Of a stretch of 10,410 nt of DNA, positions 1 to 7,904 are shown one piece after another; the stretch's first letter is position 1; every line of letters begins with the position of its first letter. A program made the position numbers and the translations under genes. The notes under the pieces were generated by a model. The model was not told the origin of the DNA and did not search any database. It saw only the letters and a list, made by a program, of their open reading frames with translations. Origin of the DNA: an uncultured Eubacteriales bacterium (GTDB lineage: Bacteria; Bacillota; Clostridia; Oscillospirales; CAG-272); NCBI GenBank assembly GCA_934526185.1, contig CAKTAA010000073.1, forward strand, positions 1-10,410. The letters run 5' to 3'.

Positions 1-1
1 A

Positions 2-2944
2 GATAAAGCTTCTCTTGAAGCTAATTTTAGAGAGCACTTTGAAAGATTAAATCGTGTTAAGCTAAGTGATGCCGAATTCACACGCCTGCGAGATGGTATT
101 GTAACCCCGGATGTATTTGCCGCCGCTAAAGCTCTGCGAGAAATGAACACATTCAAGCGTGATGACGATACACCTCTGCAATATACGCTTGTAAATAAAA
201 ATTGGTATAAAAACGAATTTGAAGTAGTCAATCAGTTGCGGATTAATACAGAAAACAGCAATCATCGCTATGACGTAATTATCCTAATCAATGGTATTCC
301 TGTTGTTCAAATCGAGCTGAAAACATTGCACATCACACCTAAAAAGGCCATGGAGCAAATTGTTAATTATAAAAATGATCCCGGAAACGGTTATACAAAT
401 TCCTTGTTGTGCTTTATGCAGATCTTTATTGTCAGTAACGAAACCAAAACCTATTATTTTGCAAACAATCATGTAGAGCATTTCTGTTTTAATGCAGATG
501 AGAGATTTTTGCCTATATATGAATTTGCCGACAGAAACAACAAAAAGATATCAAATCTTTATGATTTTACTACAAGTTTTTTACTCAAAGGCACCCTTGG
601 AGAATTAATAAGCAAATATATGGTGCTTGTGGCAAGTGAACAAAAATTGATGATAATGCGTCCGTATCAGATTTATGCTGTTAAAGCAATCATGGACTGT
701 ATCGACGAAAACAGAGGGAACGGATATATTTGGCACACCACTGGAAGCGGAAAAACACTTACATCCTTTAAAGCATCAACGTTATTAAAAGATAATCCTG
801 AAATTGAAAAGTGTATATTTGTTGTGGATAGAAAAGATCTGGATCGGCAGACTCGATTGGAGTTCAACAAATTTCAAGAAGGCTGCGTGGAGGAAAACAC
901 CAATACAGAAAATTTGGTCAGACGCCTCACATCAGATAACTATAAAGATAAAGTTATCGTTACTACCATTCAAAAATTGGGACTGGCTCTGGATGAGGGG
1001 AGTAAAAGGAACCAAGAGAAAAAAAGAAAAGGACAGCTCACTTTTAAAGAGAGATTAGAAAAACTCCAAAATAAGCGTATTGTTATTATTTTTGATGAAT
1101 GCCATCGCTCTCAATTCGGAGAGAACCATGATTCAATTAAAAATTTCTTTCCTAAAGCACAACTTTTTGGCTTTACAGGGACGCCGATTTTTGAAGAGAA
1201 TTCCACCTATAAACAAATAGACGGTACCTGGGGTTCCTACAGAACAACAAAGGATGTTTTCCAACAGGAGCTTCATGCCTATACCATTACCAATGCAATT
1301 GAAGATGGAAATGTATTGCGTTTTCATATTGAGTATTTCAAACCTGACGACTCGCAAAAGGCAGCTAAAGCTGATTCCACAAGCAGCAAAATAAAGATAG
1401 CTGAAGCAATCATTTCAAAACATGATGCCTTAACATATAACCGACGCTATAATGCTGTTTTCGCTACGGCATCCATCAACGATGCGATTGCATATTTTAA
1501 TATATTTAATGATCTGCAGAAAAAATTAAAAAAAGCTCATGAAAACTTTACCCCGCTTAACATTGCTTGCATTTTCTCTCCGCCAGCAGAGGGGAATAAG
1601 GATGTAAAACAGCTTCAGGAAGATCTCGAACAAGAAAAGGCCGACAACCAAGAAAATCCTGACAAGAAAAAGGCGGCGCTGAAAGCGATTGTCAAAGAAT
1701 ACAACGAGAAATATGGTACAAGTCACAGCATAAATGAATTTGATCTATACTATCAGGATGTACAGAAACGCATCAAAGACCAACAATACAGCAATACGGA
1801 TTATCCACATGCAAACAAAATAGACATCGTTATCGTTGTCGATATGCTTTTAACCGGTTTTGACTCCAAATATTTAAACACCTTGTATGTAGATAAAAGC
1901 CTCAAGCAGCACGGTCTGATTCAAGCTTTTTCAAGAACAAATCGTGTGCTGAATCCTACAAAACCTTATGGAAATATTATTGATTTTAGAGGGCAGGAAA
2001 AAGAAGTTGATGATGCAATCAAACTCTTTTCCGGAAAAGAAAATGCCGAAAAGGTAAAAGAGATTTGGCTGGTAAGTCCGGCTCCTGTTATAGTTGAAAA
2101 ACTGGGGAAAGCACTTACAGCGCTTGAAAAGTTTATGAAATCACAAGGTCTTGCGTGCAAGCCTGAGGAAGTGAGCAATCTTAAAGGAGATATTGCCCGT
2201 GCGGAGTTTATAAATAAGTTCAAAGAGGTGCAGCGCCTGAAAACGCAGCTTGACCAATATACCGAAATAAAAGAGGAGCAGGCAGCCGAAATTGCCAGGC
2301 TTTTGCCCGAGGACACTTTGCGCGCATTCCGGGGAGCCTATCTTGAAACAGCCGAAAGGCTAAGGGAACAGCAGGGAAAAGATATCCCAAATCAAGTACC
2401 CGAGGTAGAACAGCTTGATTTTGAGTTTGTTCTGTTTTCCTCAGCCATTATTGATTATGACTATATTATGTCGCTTCTTTCTAAATACACTAACTTCGAT
2501 GTCTCGAGGAAGGAAAAGCTGACGAAAAAAGAATTGGTTGATCTCATTGCCTCAACCTCTAATCTGATGGAAGAACGTAAGGACATTGAGGGATACATCG
2601 AGGAACTTGAAAAATATATTGAAACTTTCGAGGGGAAGAAGGGACTTACTGAACAGGAGGTAATGGACGGGTATAAAAAGTTTAAAGCTGAAAAATCTGA
2701 AAACGAGCTTATGGCGCTCTCCCATAAACATGGTATTGAAGCACAGTCCTTACAGGCATTTGTCGATGCTATTATGAAAAGAAAGATTTTTGACGGTGAA
2801 AAGCTAAATGATTTGCTGGGGCCGCTTGATCTTGGTTGGCGTGACAGAACTATGAAGGAATTGGAGCTTATGGATGACTTGATTCCGCTGCTCAAAAAAT
2901 TAGCCGATGGCCAAGAAATTGTGGGGTTAAAAGCGTATGAATAA
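2..2944 (+). CDS. hsdR: Type I restriction enzyme, R subunit (nuclease/translocase), 5' end cut by the window
   Basis: Motor and nuclease subunit of a Type I restriction enzyme; it moves DNA using ATP and cuts far from the recognition site when that site is unmethylated. The frame is open from base 2, so the true start lies left of the window and the first internal ATG (143) is not the start. 980 residues are visible against roughly 1000-1040 usual for the family, so little is missing. Numbering from base 2: a PD-(D/E)xK nuclease with D91 and E105-L-K107; Walker A GSGKT from residue 248 (743-757); Walker B DECH at 365-368 (1094-1105); FTGTP at 391-395; TGFD at 618-621; and the QAFSRTNR helicase motif VI at 641-648. 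The charged helical C-terminal part should bind the methylase core. By eye the nuclease and motor regions resemble the EcoR124I (Type IC) branch. The end overlaps hsdS by 8 bases. Confidence 0.96.
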   Translation, partial: DKASLEANFREHFERLNRVKLSDAEFTRLRDGIVTPDVFAAAKALREMNTFKRDDDTPLQYTLVNKNWYKNEFEVVNQLRINTENSNHRYDVIILINGIPVVQIELKTLHITPKKAMEQIVNYKNDPGNGYTNSLLCFMQIFIVSNETKTYYFANNHVEHFCFNADERFLPIYEFADRNNKKISNLYDFTTSFLLKGTLGELISKYMVLVASEQKLMIMRPYQIYAVKAIMDCIDENRGNGYIWHTTGSGKTLTSFKASTLLKDNPEIEKCIFVVDRKDLDRQTRLEFNKFQEGCVEENTNTENLVRRLTSDNYKDKVIVTTIQKLGLALDEGSKRNQEKKRKGQLTFKERLEKLQNKRIVIIFDECHRSQFGENHDSIKNFFPKAQLFGFTGTPIFEENSTYKQIDGTWGSYRTTKDVFQQELHAYTITNAIEDGNVLRFHIEYFKPDDSQKAAKADSTSSKIKIAEAIISKHDALTYNRRYNAVFATASINDAIAYFNIFNDLQKKLKKAHENFTPLNIACIFSPPAEGNKDVKQLQEDLEQEKADNQENPDKKKAALKAIVKEYNEKYGTSHSINEFDLYYQDVQKRIKDQQYSNTDYPHANKIDIVIVVDMLLTGFDSKYLNTLYVDKSLKQHGLIQAFSRTNRVLNPTKPYGNIIDFRGQEKEVDDAIKLFSGKENAEKVKEIWLVSPAPVIVEKLGKALTALEKFMKSQGLACKPEEVSNLKGDIARAEFINKFKEVQRLKTQLDQYTEIKEEQAAEIARLLPEDTLRAFRGAYLETAERLREQQGKDIPNQVPEVEQLDFEFVLFSSAIIDYDYIMSLLSKYTNFDVSRKEKLTKKELVDLIASTSNLMEERKDIEGYIEELEKYIETFEGKKGLTEQEVMDGYKKFKAEKSENELMALSHKHGIEAQSLQAFVDAIMKRKIFDGEKLNDLLGPLDLGWRDRTMKELELMDDLIPLLKKLADGQEIVGLKAYE

Positions 2945-4151
2945 GAAAAGTAAAATTGTATTAATTCCAAAATATAGGTTTTCTGAGTTCAAAATAGCAG
3001 CACCGTGGAAAATGACTCCACTTAGTTCCTTGGCAGTTAAAGTGACGAATAAAAACAAAGATGGATTAGTAACTCGTGTGTTAACAAATTCTGCTGTTGA
3101 TGGAGTGATAGATCAAAGTGAATACTTTGAAAGAGAAATTGTAACGAAAAGTAATATTTGCAATTATTATATTGTAAATGAAGGGGACTTTGTATACAAT
3201 CCCCGAATTTCATCTTCAGCGCCTGTTGGACCAATCTCGAAAAACAAAATCGCAAAAGGCATCATGTCTCCGCTGTACACGGTATTTCGGTTTAAGAATC
3301 CTCAAAATGATTTTTATGAGCAATATTTCAAAACTAACATATGGAATGATTATTTAAAAACTGTTGCAAACACTGGCGCAAGATATGATAGAATGAATAT
3401 TACTGCAGATGATTTTATGGCAATGCCGCTCCCTTTTTCATCAGAAGAAGAGCAGCAAAAAATAGCCGATTGCCTGTATTCGATTGATGAATTAATTGAT
3501 GCAGAAAATAAAAAGTTATCAGCGCTGAAAGACCACAAAAAAGGATTGATGCAAAAACTTTTCCCTGCCGAAGGAAAAGCTGAACCGGAGTGGAGATTTC
3601 CGGAGTTTAGGAATGGTGGGGAGTGGAAAGCGGCTATAGTATCAAAGCTGGTTACAACAATTACACCGCCAAAAAAAATACCTTCTTCCGAATATTATGC
3701 CAATGGAAAATATCCAATTATAGATCAAGGGAAGGAATTCATTTGCGGCTGGACTGATGATGCTGATGCTGTAATTGAATTCAAAAACAAATTATTAATT
3801 TTTGGAGATCACACATGCATTTTAAAACTTATGAATAGGCCTTTTGCTCAAGGCGCTGATGGAATAAAAATTTTATTAACAGATAAAAAAATTAATACTG
3901 AATTTTTGTTTCATTATCTTTCCTTTAATCCGGTAAAATCTGACAGCTACAAAAGGAATTTTTCTGAATTAAAAGAAAAAACTATTTTCTTTCCCAGAAT
4001 AGAAAGTGGTGAACAACAAAAAATAGCCGATTGTCTTTCTTCTGTTGATGAACTTATCACTGCGCAAACCGAGAAAATTGAACACCTCAAAATCCATAAA
4101 AAAGGATTAATGCAAGGATTATTTCCCTCAATTGAGGAGGTTAGCCGATGA
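2937..4151 (+). CDS. hsdS: Type I restriction-modification specificity subunit with two target-recognition domains
   Basis: Reads the bipartite DNA target for both the methylase and the restriction complex. The 404-residue protein has the usual two-fold layout: TRD1 (about 25-170), central conserved helix (172-210), TRD2 (about 230-357) and distal conserved helix (359-397). The two conserved helices are copies: EQQKIADCL then DEL, HKKGLMQ and LFP appear in both. The short motif before each TRD is also repeated (YRFSEF near residue 13, WRFPEF near 219). This internal symmetry is the hallmark of HsdS and sets the spacing between the half-sites. TRD2 DNA is very AT-rich (17 G or C in the 60 bases 3901-3960). 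The start overlaps the hsdR end, so translation is probably coupled. No second hsdS fragment or invertase is visible, so phase variation is not shown here. The DNA target cannot be predicted. Confidence 0.95.
   Translation: MNKKSKIVLIPKYRFSEFKIAAPWKMTPLSSLAVKVTNKNKDGLVTRVLTNSAVDGVIDQSEYFEREIVTKSNICNYYIVNEGDFVYNPRISSSAPVGPISKNKIAKGIMSPLYTVFRFKNPQNDFYEQYFKTNIWNDYLKTVANTGARYDRMNITADDFMAMPLPFSSEEEQQKIADCLYSIDELIDAENKKLSALKDHKKGLMQKLFPAEGKAEPEWRFPEFRNGGEWKAAIVSKLVTTITPPKKIPSSEYYANGKYPIIDQGKEFICGWTDDADAVIEFKNKLLIFGDHTCILKLMNRPFAQGADGIKILLTDKKINTEFLFHYLSFNPVKSDSYKRNFSELKEKTIFFPRIESGEQQKIADCLSSVDELITAQTEKIEHLKIHKKGLMQGLFPSIEEVSR
4134..4140 (+). promoter_or_regulatory. Strong ribosome binding site for the ATPase gene
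   Basis: GAGGAGG lies 7 bases before ATG 4148, inside the last codons of hsdS. It is near-perfect and better placed than the site before hsdS, so the ATPase should be translated efficiently as well as being coupled through the ATGA overlap. Confidence 0.8.
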
Positions 4152-5269
4152 GTACAAAAAGGTTTACAAATTTAAAAAGCTTAGCAAGAAATATCCGTGA
4201 TACCCTTGGCACAGCAGATACATCGGACACTAAAAATTACTATCTTCTTTTTGCCTACAATGGAACCGGAAAGACAAGACTTTCCGGAGAATTTAAAGAT
4301 TTAGGAAAAAGAAAAATTCGCGCAAGCGAAGAAAAAACAAGAGATACTTTGTACTATAATGCCTTTACAGAGGATCTTTTTACCTGGGACAATGACTTGG
4401 AATCAGATACGGATAGGCGGCTGCTTTTTAATACAAACTCTCACTTTTTCGATGGTTTAAGAGACCTTGAAATGGAAACTCGTATACGGGAGTTTTTGGG
4501 GGTTCACGCTGACTTTGACTTTACTATCGATTATGAAAAGGGCTATGTCAGCTTTTCACGGGAAGTCCGAAACAGAGAAGGAACAGAGACTCTTACTGGA
4601 ATTAAAATCTCTCGCGGCGAAGAAAATATGTTTATTTGGTGCTTCTTTCTCGCCATAGTGCAGCTGGTAAAACTCGAAGCACTGTCCTATGACTGGGTCA
4701 AATATATTTACATAGATGATCCGATCTCATCTCTTGACGACAATAATGTTGTGGCGGTAGCGTGTCAACTTGCACAGCTTCTCAAAGATTGTCACATGAA
4801 AACGGTTATTTCTACTCATCACGCATTGTTTTTTAATGTAATGTATAATGAGTTAAAAAGAGAAAATACAGCAAGCCGGTTTTTGAATTTTAATAAGGAA
4901 ACGGCTAAATATGTAGTAAAAAATACAGGAGATACTCCTTTTTTTCACCATGTCGCATTGTTAAAGGAAATGAAAAAGGCAGCAGATAGTGGGAAAATTT
5001 ATACCTATCATTTCAATATTTTGAGGAATGTTCTTGAGAAAACGGCAGCATTTCACGGATTTGATAATTTTTCGGCGTGTTTAAAGCGAGAAGAAGATGA
5101 TTTAGACGGCGTGATCTATGCGCGAATGACAAATCTGCTAAGTCACGGAAATCATTCCATGTTTAATCCTGTTGAAATGGTTGATGACAATAAGGAACTT
5201 TTTAAAAAAATATTGAACGGATTTATGGAAACCTATAAATTTAATGCTGACTTATTTACAGAGGAATAG
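4148..5269 (+). CDS. ABC-type ATPase with C-terminal R-x3-E...H domain, PrrC-like candidate anticodon nuclease linked to the Type I system
   Basis: Proposed role: a latent tRNA anticodon nuclease, or related abortive-infection effector, kept silent by the neighbouring restriction enzyme. Seen directly in the 373 residues: P-loop NGTGKT at 38-43; degenerate ABC signature SRGE at 155-158; Walker B plus D-loop IYIDDPISSLDD at 187-198; and H-loop STHH at 222-225. These fit the AAA_13-like ABC ATPases that include PrrC and RloC. There is no long coiled coil or zinc hook, so it resembles the short PrrC (about 396 residues) more than RloC. After the ATPase core comes a helical domain with R293-x3-E297 and SHGNH (H333 or H336), matching the R-x3-E...H catalytic pattern described for PrrC. 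The first P-loop glycine is alanine (A36). The gene overlaps hsdS by 4 bases and precedes hsdM; E. coli prrC also sits inside a Type IC hsd locus. The nuclease role is inference; a non-nuclease restriction-linked ATPase remains possible. Confidence 0.75.
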   Translation: MSTKRFTNLKSLARNIRDTLGTADTSDTKNYYLLFAYNGTGKTRLSGEFKDLGKRKIRASEEKTRDTLYYNAFTEDLFTWDNDLESDTDRRLLFNTNSHFFDGLRDLEMETRIREFLGVHADFDFTIDYEKGYVSFSREVRNREGTETLTGIKISRGEENMFIWCFFLAIVQLVKLEALSYDWVKYIYIDDPISSLDDNNVVAVACQLAQLLKDCHMKTVISTHHALFFNVMYNELKRENTASRFLNFNKETAKYVVKNTGDTPFFHHVALLKEMKKAADSGKIYTYHFNILRNVLEKTAAFHGFDNFSACLKREEDDLDGVIYARMTNLLSHGNHSMFNPVEMVDDNKELFKKILNGFMETYKFNADLFTEE

Positions 5270-5272
5270 AGG
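5268..5272 (+). promoter_or_regulatory. Ribosome binding site that favours the hsdM ATG at 5281
   Basis: AGAGG lies 8 bases before ATG 5281. A GTG at 5272 in the same frame also has an AGAGGA upstream (5260-5265), so a start three codons earlier is possible. The ATG is preferred because MNDTQQKELGKTLW fits the usual HsdM beginning. Confidence 0.6.
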
Positions 5273-5280
5273 TGTCCGCT

Positions 5281-7077
5281 ATGAATGATACACAACAAAA
5301 AGAATTAGGAAAAACCCTTTGGGGGATTGCTGACAAACTCCGCGGAGCGATGAATGCGGACGACTTCCGTGATTATATGTTATCGTTTCTTTTCTTGCGT
5401 TATCTTTCCGATAATTATGAAACGGCTGCAAAAAAAGAGCTGGGAAGTGACTATATCAATTGCGAAAAGGAGATAGAAAACACAGTTAACTCCGAAACAT
5501 ATAAGGAAATGGCGGATGAACTGAAACAACAGGTAATGGATTATTTTAAGGCATTGCCAGTAAATAAACTACCGGTTAATGAAGATGAAACAGACAAAAA
5601 AGTCATTCAAAATGCGCGGCAAACACAAATTGATGAGTATGAAATTTTGCTTGAAAGCGGAAACTTAACCCCGCTTGGAATTTGGTATATTCGAAATTTA
5701 GATCAAGTAAGTTTCTTTGAGAAACAAATGCGCAGAAAGGTTCACTTTGTTATAAAGCCTCACTATTTATGGAGTAATATATATGAATTGGCGCGAACAA
5801 AAAGCAATCAGCTTTTAAAAACTCTGCAGAAGGGTTTCAAATTTATTGAAAACGAATCCTTTGACAGCACTTTTCGCGGTTTGTTCTCAGAGGTCAATCT
5901 TGATTCTGAAAAGCTTGGAAATAACTATGAAGCACGCAATGATATGCTTTGTTCCATTATAACTCAAATTGCCGAAGGACTTGCTGAGTTCACGAATGAA
6001 ATTGATCTCTTGGGGAATGCTTATGAATATTTAATAGGTCAGTTTGCCGCAGGATCGGGTAAAAAGGCCGGAGAATTCTATACACCACAGCAAATATCCA
6101 CCATCCTTTCCCGCATTGTAACACTCGATAGTCAAGATCCCCAAAATGGCAAAAAAGCATTTATCAATAATCTTTTGGATTTTGCCTGTGGCTCCGGCTC
6201 CCTGCTCATCAATGTTAAAAAGCAGCTTGAGCCTAATAGTATTGGTCAAATTTATGGGCAAGAAAAAAATATTACAACTTATAACCTTGCTCGTATGAAT
6301 ATGCTGCTGCACGGTTTTAAAGATTCGGAATTTCAAATTTTCCATGGTGACTCCTTGACCAATGATTGGCCGATACTGAGCGAGATGAACCCAGCCAAAA
6401 AAATGATGTTTGATGCAATAGTAGCAAATCCCCCTTTTAGTTACCGTTGGGAACCAGATGATACTCTTGCAGAAGATTTTCGCTTTAAAAGCTATGGCCT
6501 TGCGCCAAAGTCAGCAGCAGACTTTGCTTTTCTGCTACACGGATTTCATTTTTTAAGCAATGATGGAACAATGGCAATCATACTGCCCCATGGTGTTTTG
6601 TTCCGCGGCGGAGTAGAAGAAAAAATTAGAACAAAGCTGCTGAAAGATGGAAATATTGATACTGTTATAGGCTTACCCGCTAACCTATTCTTTTCTACTG
6701 GCATACCAGTTTGTATTCTTGTGCTTAAAAAGTGCAGGAAATCAAATGATGTGCTATTTATCAATGCAAGTGAGTATTACGAGAAAGGGAAACGCCAAAA
6801 TATTCTTTTACCGGAACATATAGACAGAATTGTTGAAACCTATCAATTCCGTAAAGAGGATGATAAAAAGTACTCTCGCCGTGTCTTAATGGAGGAAATC
6901 GAGAAGAATGGTTTTAATCTAAATATATCTCGCTATGTAAGCACGGCAGATAAAGAAGAAAGTATTAATCTCGCAGAAGTAAAAAAGAGTTTAGATAACA
7001 TTGAGCAAGATATTATCACTGCAAAAGCTAAGTACAATAAGTTTTTAAGAGAACTCGGCTTGCCTGAGTTGAAATAG
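5281..7077 (+). CDS. hsdM: Type I restriction-modification DNA methyltransferase, M subunit (N6-adenine)
   Basis: Transfers a methyl group from S-adenosylmethionine to adenine N6 in the site chosen by HsdS, protecting host DNA; two HsdM plus one HsdS form the methylase core. The 598-residue protein starts with the HsdM N-terminal helical domain (LGKTLWGIADKLRG, then FRDYMLSFLFLRYLSDNYE). GEFYTP at 264-269, the SAM-binding motif I DFACGSGS at 300-307 (6178-6201) and the catalytic NPPF at 383-386 (6427-6438) follow. The C-terminal helix (LDNIEQDIITAKAKYNKFLRELG) is typical of contact with HsdS. It is longer than EcoR124I HsdM (about 520) through extra sequence around residues 70-190. It is the last gene of the cluster, 11 bases after the ATPase gene, which is an uncommon place for the protective enzyme. 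All key motifs are intact. Confidence 0.96.
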   Translation: MNDTQQKELGKTLWGIADKLRGAMNADDFRDYMLSFLFLRYLSDNYETAAKKELGSDYINCEKEIENTVNSETYKEMADELKQQVMDYFKALPVNKLPVNEDETDKKVIQNARQTQIDEYEILLESGNLTPLGIWYIRNLDQVSFFEKQMRRKVHFVIKPHYLWSNIYELARTKSNQLLKTLQKGFKFIENESFDSTFRGLFSEVNLDSEKLGNNYEARNDMLCSIITQIAEGLAEFTNEIDLLGNAYEYLIGQFAAGSGKKAGEFYTPQQISTILSRIVTLDSQDPQNGKKAFINNLLDFACGSGSLLINVKKQLEPNSIGQIYGQEKNITTYNLARMNMLLHGFKDSEFQIFHGDSLTNDWPILSEMNPAKKMMFDAIVANPPFSYRWEPDDTLAEDFRFKSYGLAPKSAADFAFLLHGFHFLSNDGTMAIILPHGVLFRGGVEEKIRTKLLKDGNIDTVIGLPANLFFSTGIPVCILVLKKCRKSNDVLFINASEYYEKGKRQNILLPEHIDRIVETYQFRKEDDKKYSRRVLMEEIEKNGFNLNISRYVSTADKEESINLAEVKKSLDNIEQDIITAKAKYNKFLRELGLPELK

Positions 7078-7146
7078 CTGTTTCTGTAAATTTTTATATG
7101 AAATCAATTGCAGCTAATTCTATTTTTAATATCCCTGTTTTGGGGG

Positions 7147-7228
7147 AGCATCGCTCGTATTCAAAGCAGACTATCAGAGATTACAGACGCATCGTCCCGC
7201 ACTGCATTTTGAAAGTATGAGCGATGCT
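7147..7228. repeat. Long imperfect inverted repeat
   Basis: The left arm 7147-7169 (begins AGCATCGCTCGTA) and right arm 7202-7228 (ends TATGAGCGATGCT) are reverse complements with one mismatch in the outer 13 bases. They keep pairing inward (TTCAAA, then GCAG/CTGC) with 2-base bulges. The spacer is 32 bases. There is no T-run after it, so it is not an ordinary terminator. It could be a mobile-element end, an attachment-site remnant or an RNA hairpin. Confidence 0.6.
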
Positions 7229-7270
7229 GTCGGTAACGGCATGGAAAATAAAACTGAATAACCGGAATAC

Positions 7271-7304
7271 AAAGCTGACCAAGTAAAAAACGCGGCCAGC
7301 TTTT
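7271..7304 (+). terminator. Weak terminator-like hairpin downstream of hsdM
   Basis: AAAGCTGACC (7271-7280) pairs with GGCCAGCTTT (7294-7303) with one A/C mismatch around a 13-base loop, followed by only a short T stretch (7301-7304). It is the best terminator candidate for the restriction operon that I find, but it lies nearly 200 bases after the hsdM stop. Confidence 0.35.
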
Positions 7305-7445
7305 CTGCTTATTGAAGGATAAAAGCATACGCTCGAAAACCACCCTGCTTACAGGGAAAGTAGAGCGCCCGACCGAGAGCGGAAAAGCCGTTGTTCCGTC
7401 AGATATTATGAGGTGGGGTTAAAAACGGCGAAACTGAAGCCATGA

Positions 7446-7715
7446 AATTTTACAAAACCACGTGAATCGGAGAAGTGGATAAGCGAGAGGAATCTATACA
7501 GGAATTATGGACAAACGAAAACCTATATTGAAATGTCGAAGCTCACCGCCGAATTGTAGCGAATATATCTGTTAAATCGAAGCGTATGAAAAAACGGAAA
7601 AGGATCGAAAACAGCAGGAAATCCAATTGTCATCCACTATGCGTTCCAATTGCCTGAACACAACGGTATGTCGTCAATACAAAAAGCAATGCGGACCATA
7701 CAACAAACATCATAA
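7446..7715 (+). pseudogene. Decayed C-terminal fragment resembling a serine site-specific recombinase
   Basis: Three consecutive reading-frame pieces join into one protein-like string. Frame 3 (7446-7556) ends with TKTYIEMSKLTAEL before a stop at 7557. Frame 1 continues with EYIC, a stop at 7573, then IEAYEKTEKDRKQQEIQ. Frame 3 resumes at 7632 with IHYAFQLPEHNG and ends at TAA 7713-7715. The order (YTxxxxLTAEL, then a helix, IEVYE, a lysine-rich stretch, then a QxIxIHYxF strand) recalls the C-terminal region of large serine recombinases (DUF4368-like) that move clostridial elements. The two frame changes compensate each other, as expected for a decayed gene. No catalytic serine domain is present here, so nothing functional is implied. 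The family assignment is from memory of consensus patterns and could be wrong. Confidence 0.4.
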
Positions 7716-7868
7716 ATAGCAGTAACCGCAAGGCTTTACGTTTTCCGTTATCTTTCGTCAACAGGTTTTACCGCTTCGCACGGCAAAGCGTCACTGCTGT
7801 TACCTATACAGTACATTCAAATAACAATTGCTGTTCAGCTCCAGATTTCGAAAGATAATAACATAAGG

Positions 7869-7898
7869 TTGACAAAATTACTCCCTATCTGTTATAAT
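7869..7898 (+). promoter_or_regulatory. Near-consensus housekeeping promoter of the purine operon
   Basis: TTGACA at 7869-7874 and TATAAT at 7893-7898 are separated by 18 bases, and TG at 7890-7891 adds an extended -10. Both hexamers are perfect. Transcription should start near 7905, giving a leader of about 290 bases before purE. With such a strong promoter, control is expected after initiation, which fits the terminator just downstream. Confidence 0.85.
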
Positions 7899-7904
7899 AC
7901 AAAT

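Larger units (their letters stand above)
7078..7868. other. Gene-poor stretch between the restriction operon and the purine operon
   Basis: About 790 bases without an intact gene on either strand that I can support. It holds an imperfect inverted repeat (7147-7228), a weak terminator-like hairpin (7271-7304) and a decayed recombinase-like remnant (7446-7715). Frame 3 of the + strand is also open at 7323-7442 without a recognisable protein. I see no RNA gene or promoter in 7716-7868. Short, broken frames with suggestive amino-acid runs point to degraded mobile DNA rather than regulatory spacer. Confidence 0.6.

Noticed and set aside
143..145. ATG at 143 as the hsdR start
   Set aside because: The frame is open to the left edge, and the upstream residues (such as FREHFERLN) look like normal HsdR N-terminal sequence; the gene simply begins outside the window.
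2461..2970. 169-codon minus-strand open frame under hsdR
   Set aside because: Serine/phenylalanine-rich antisense shadow of a well-supported gene, with no recognisable domain.
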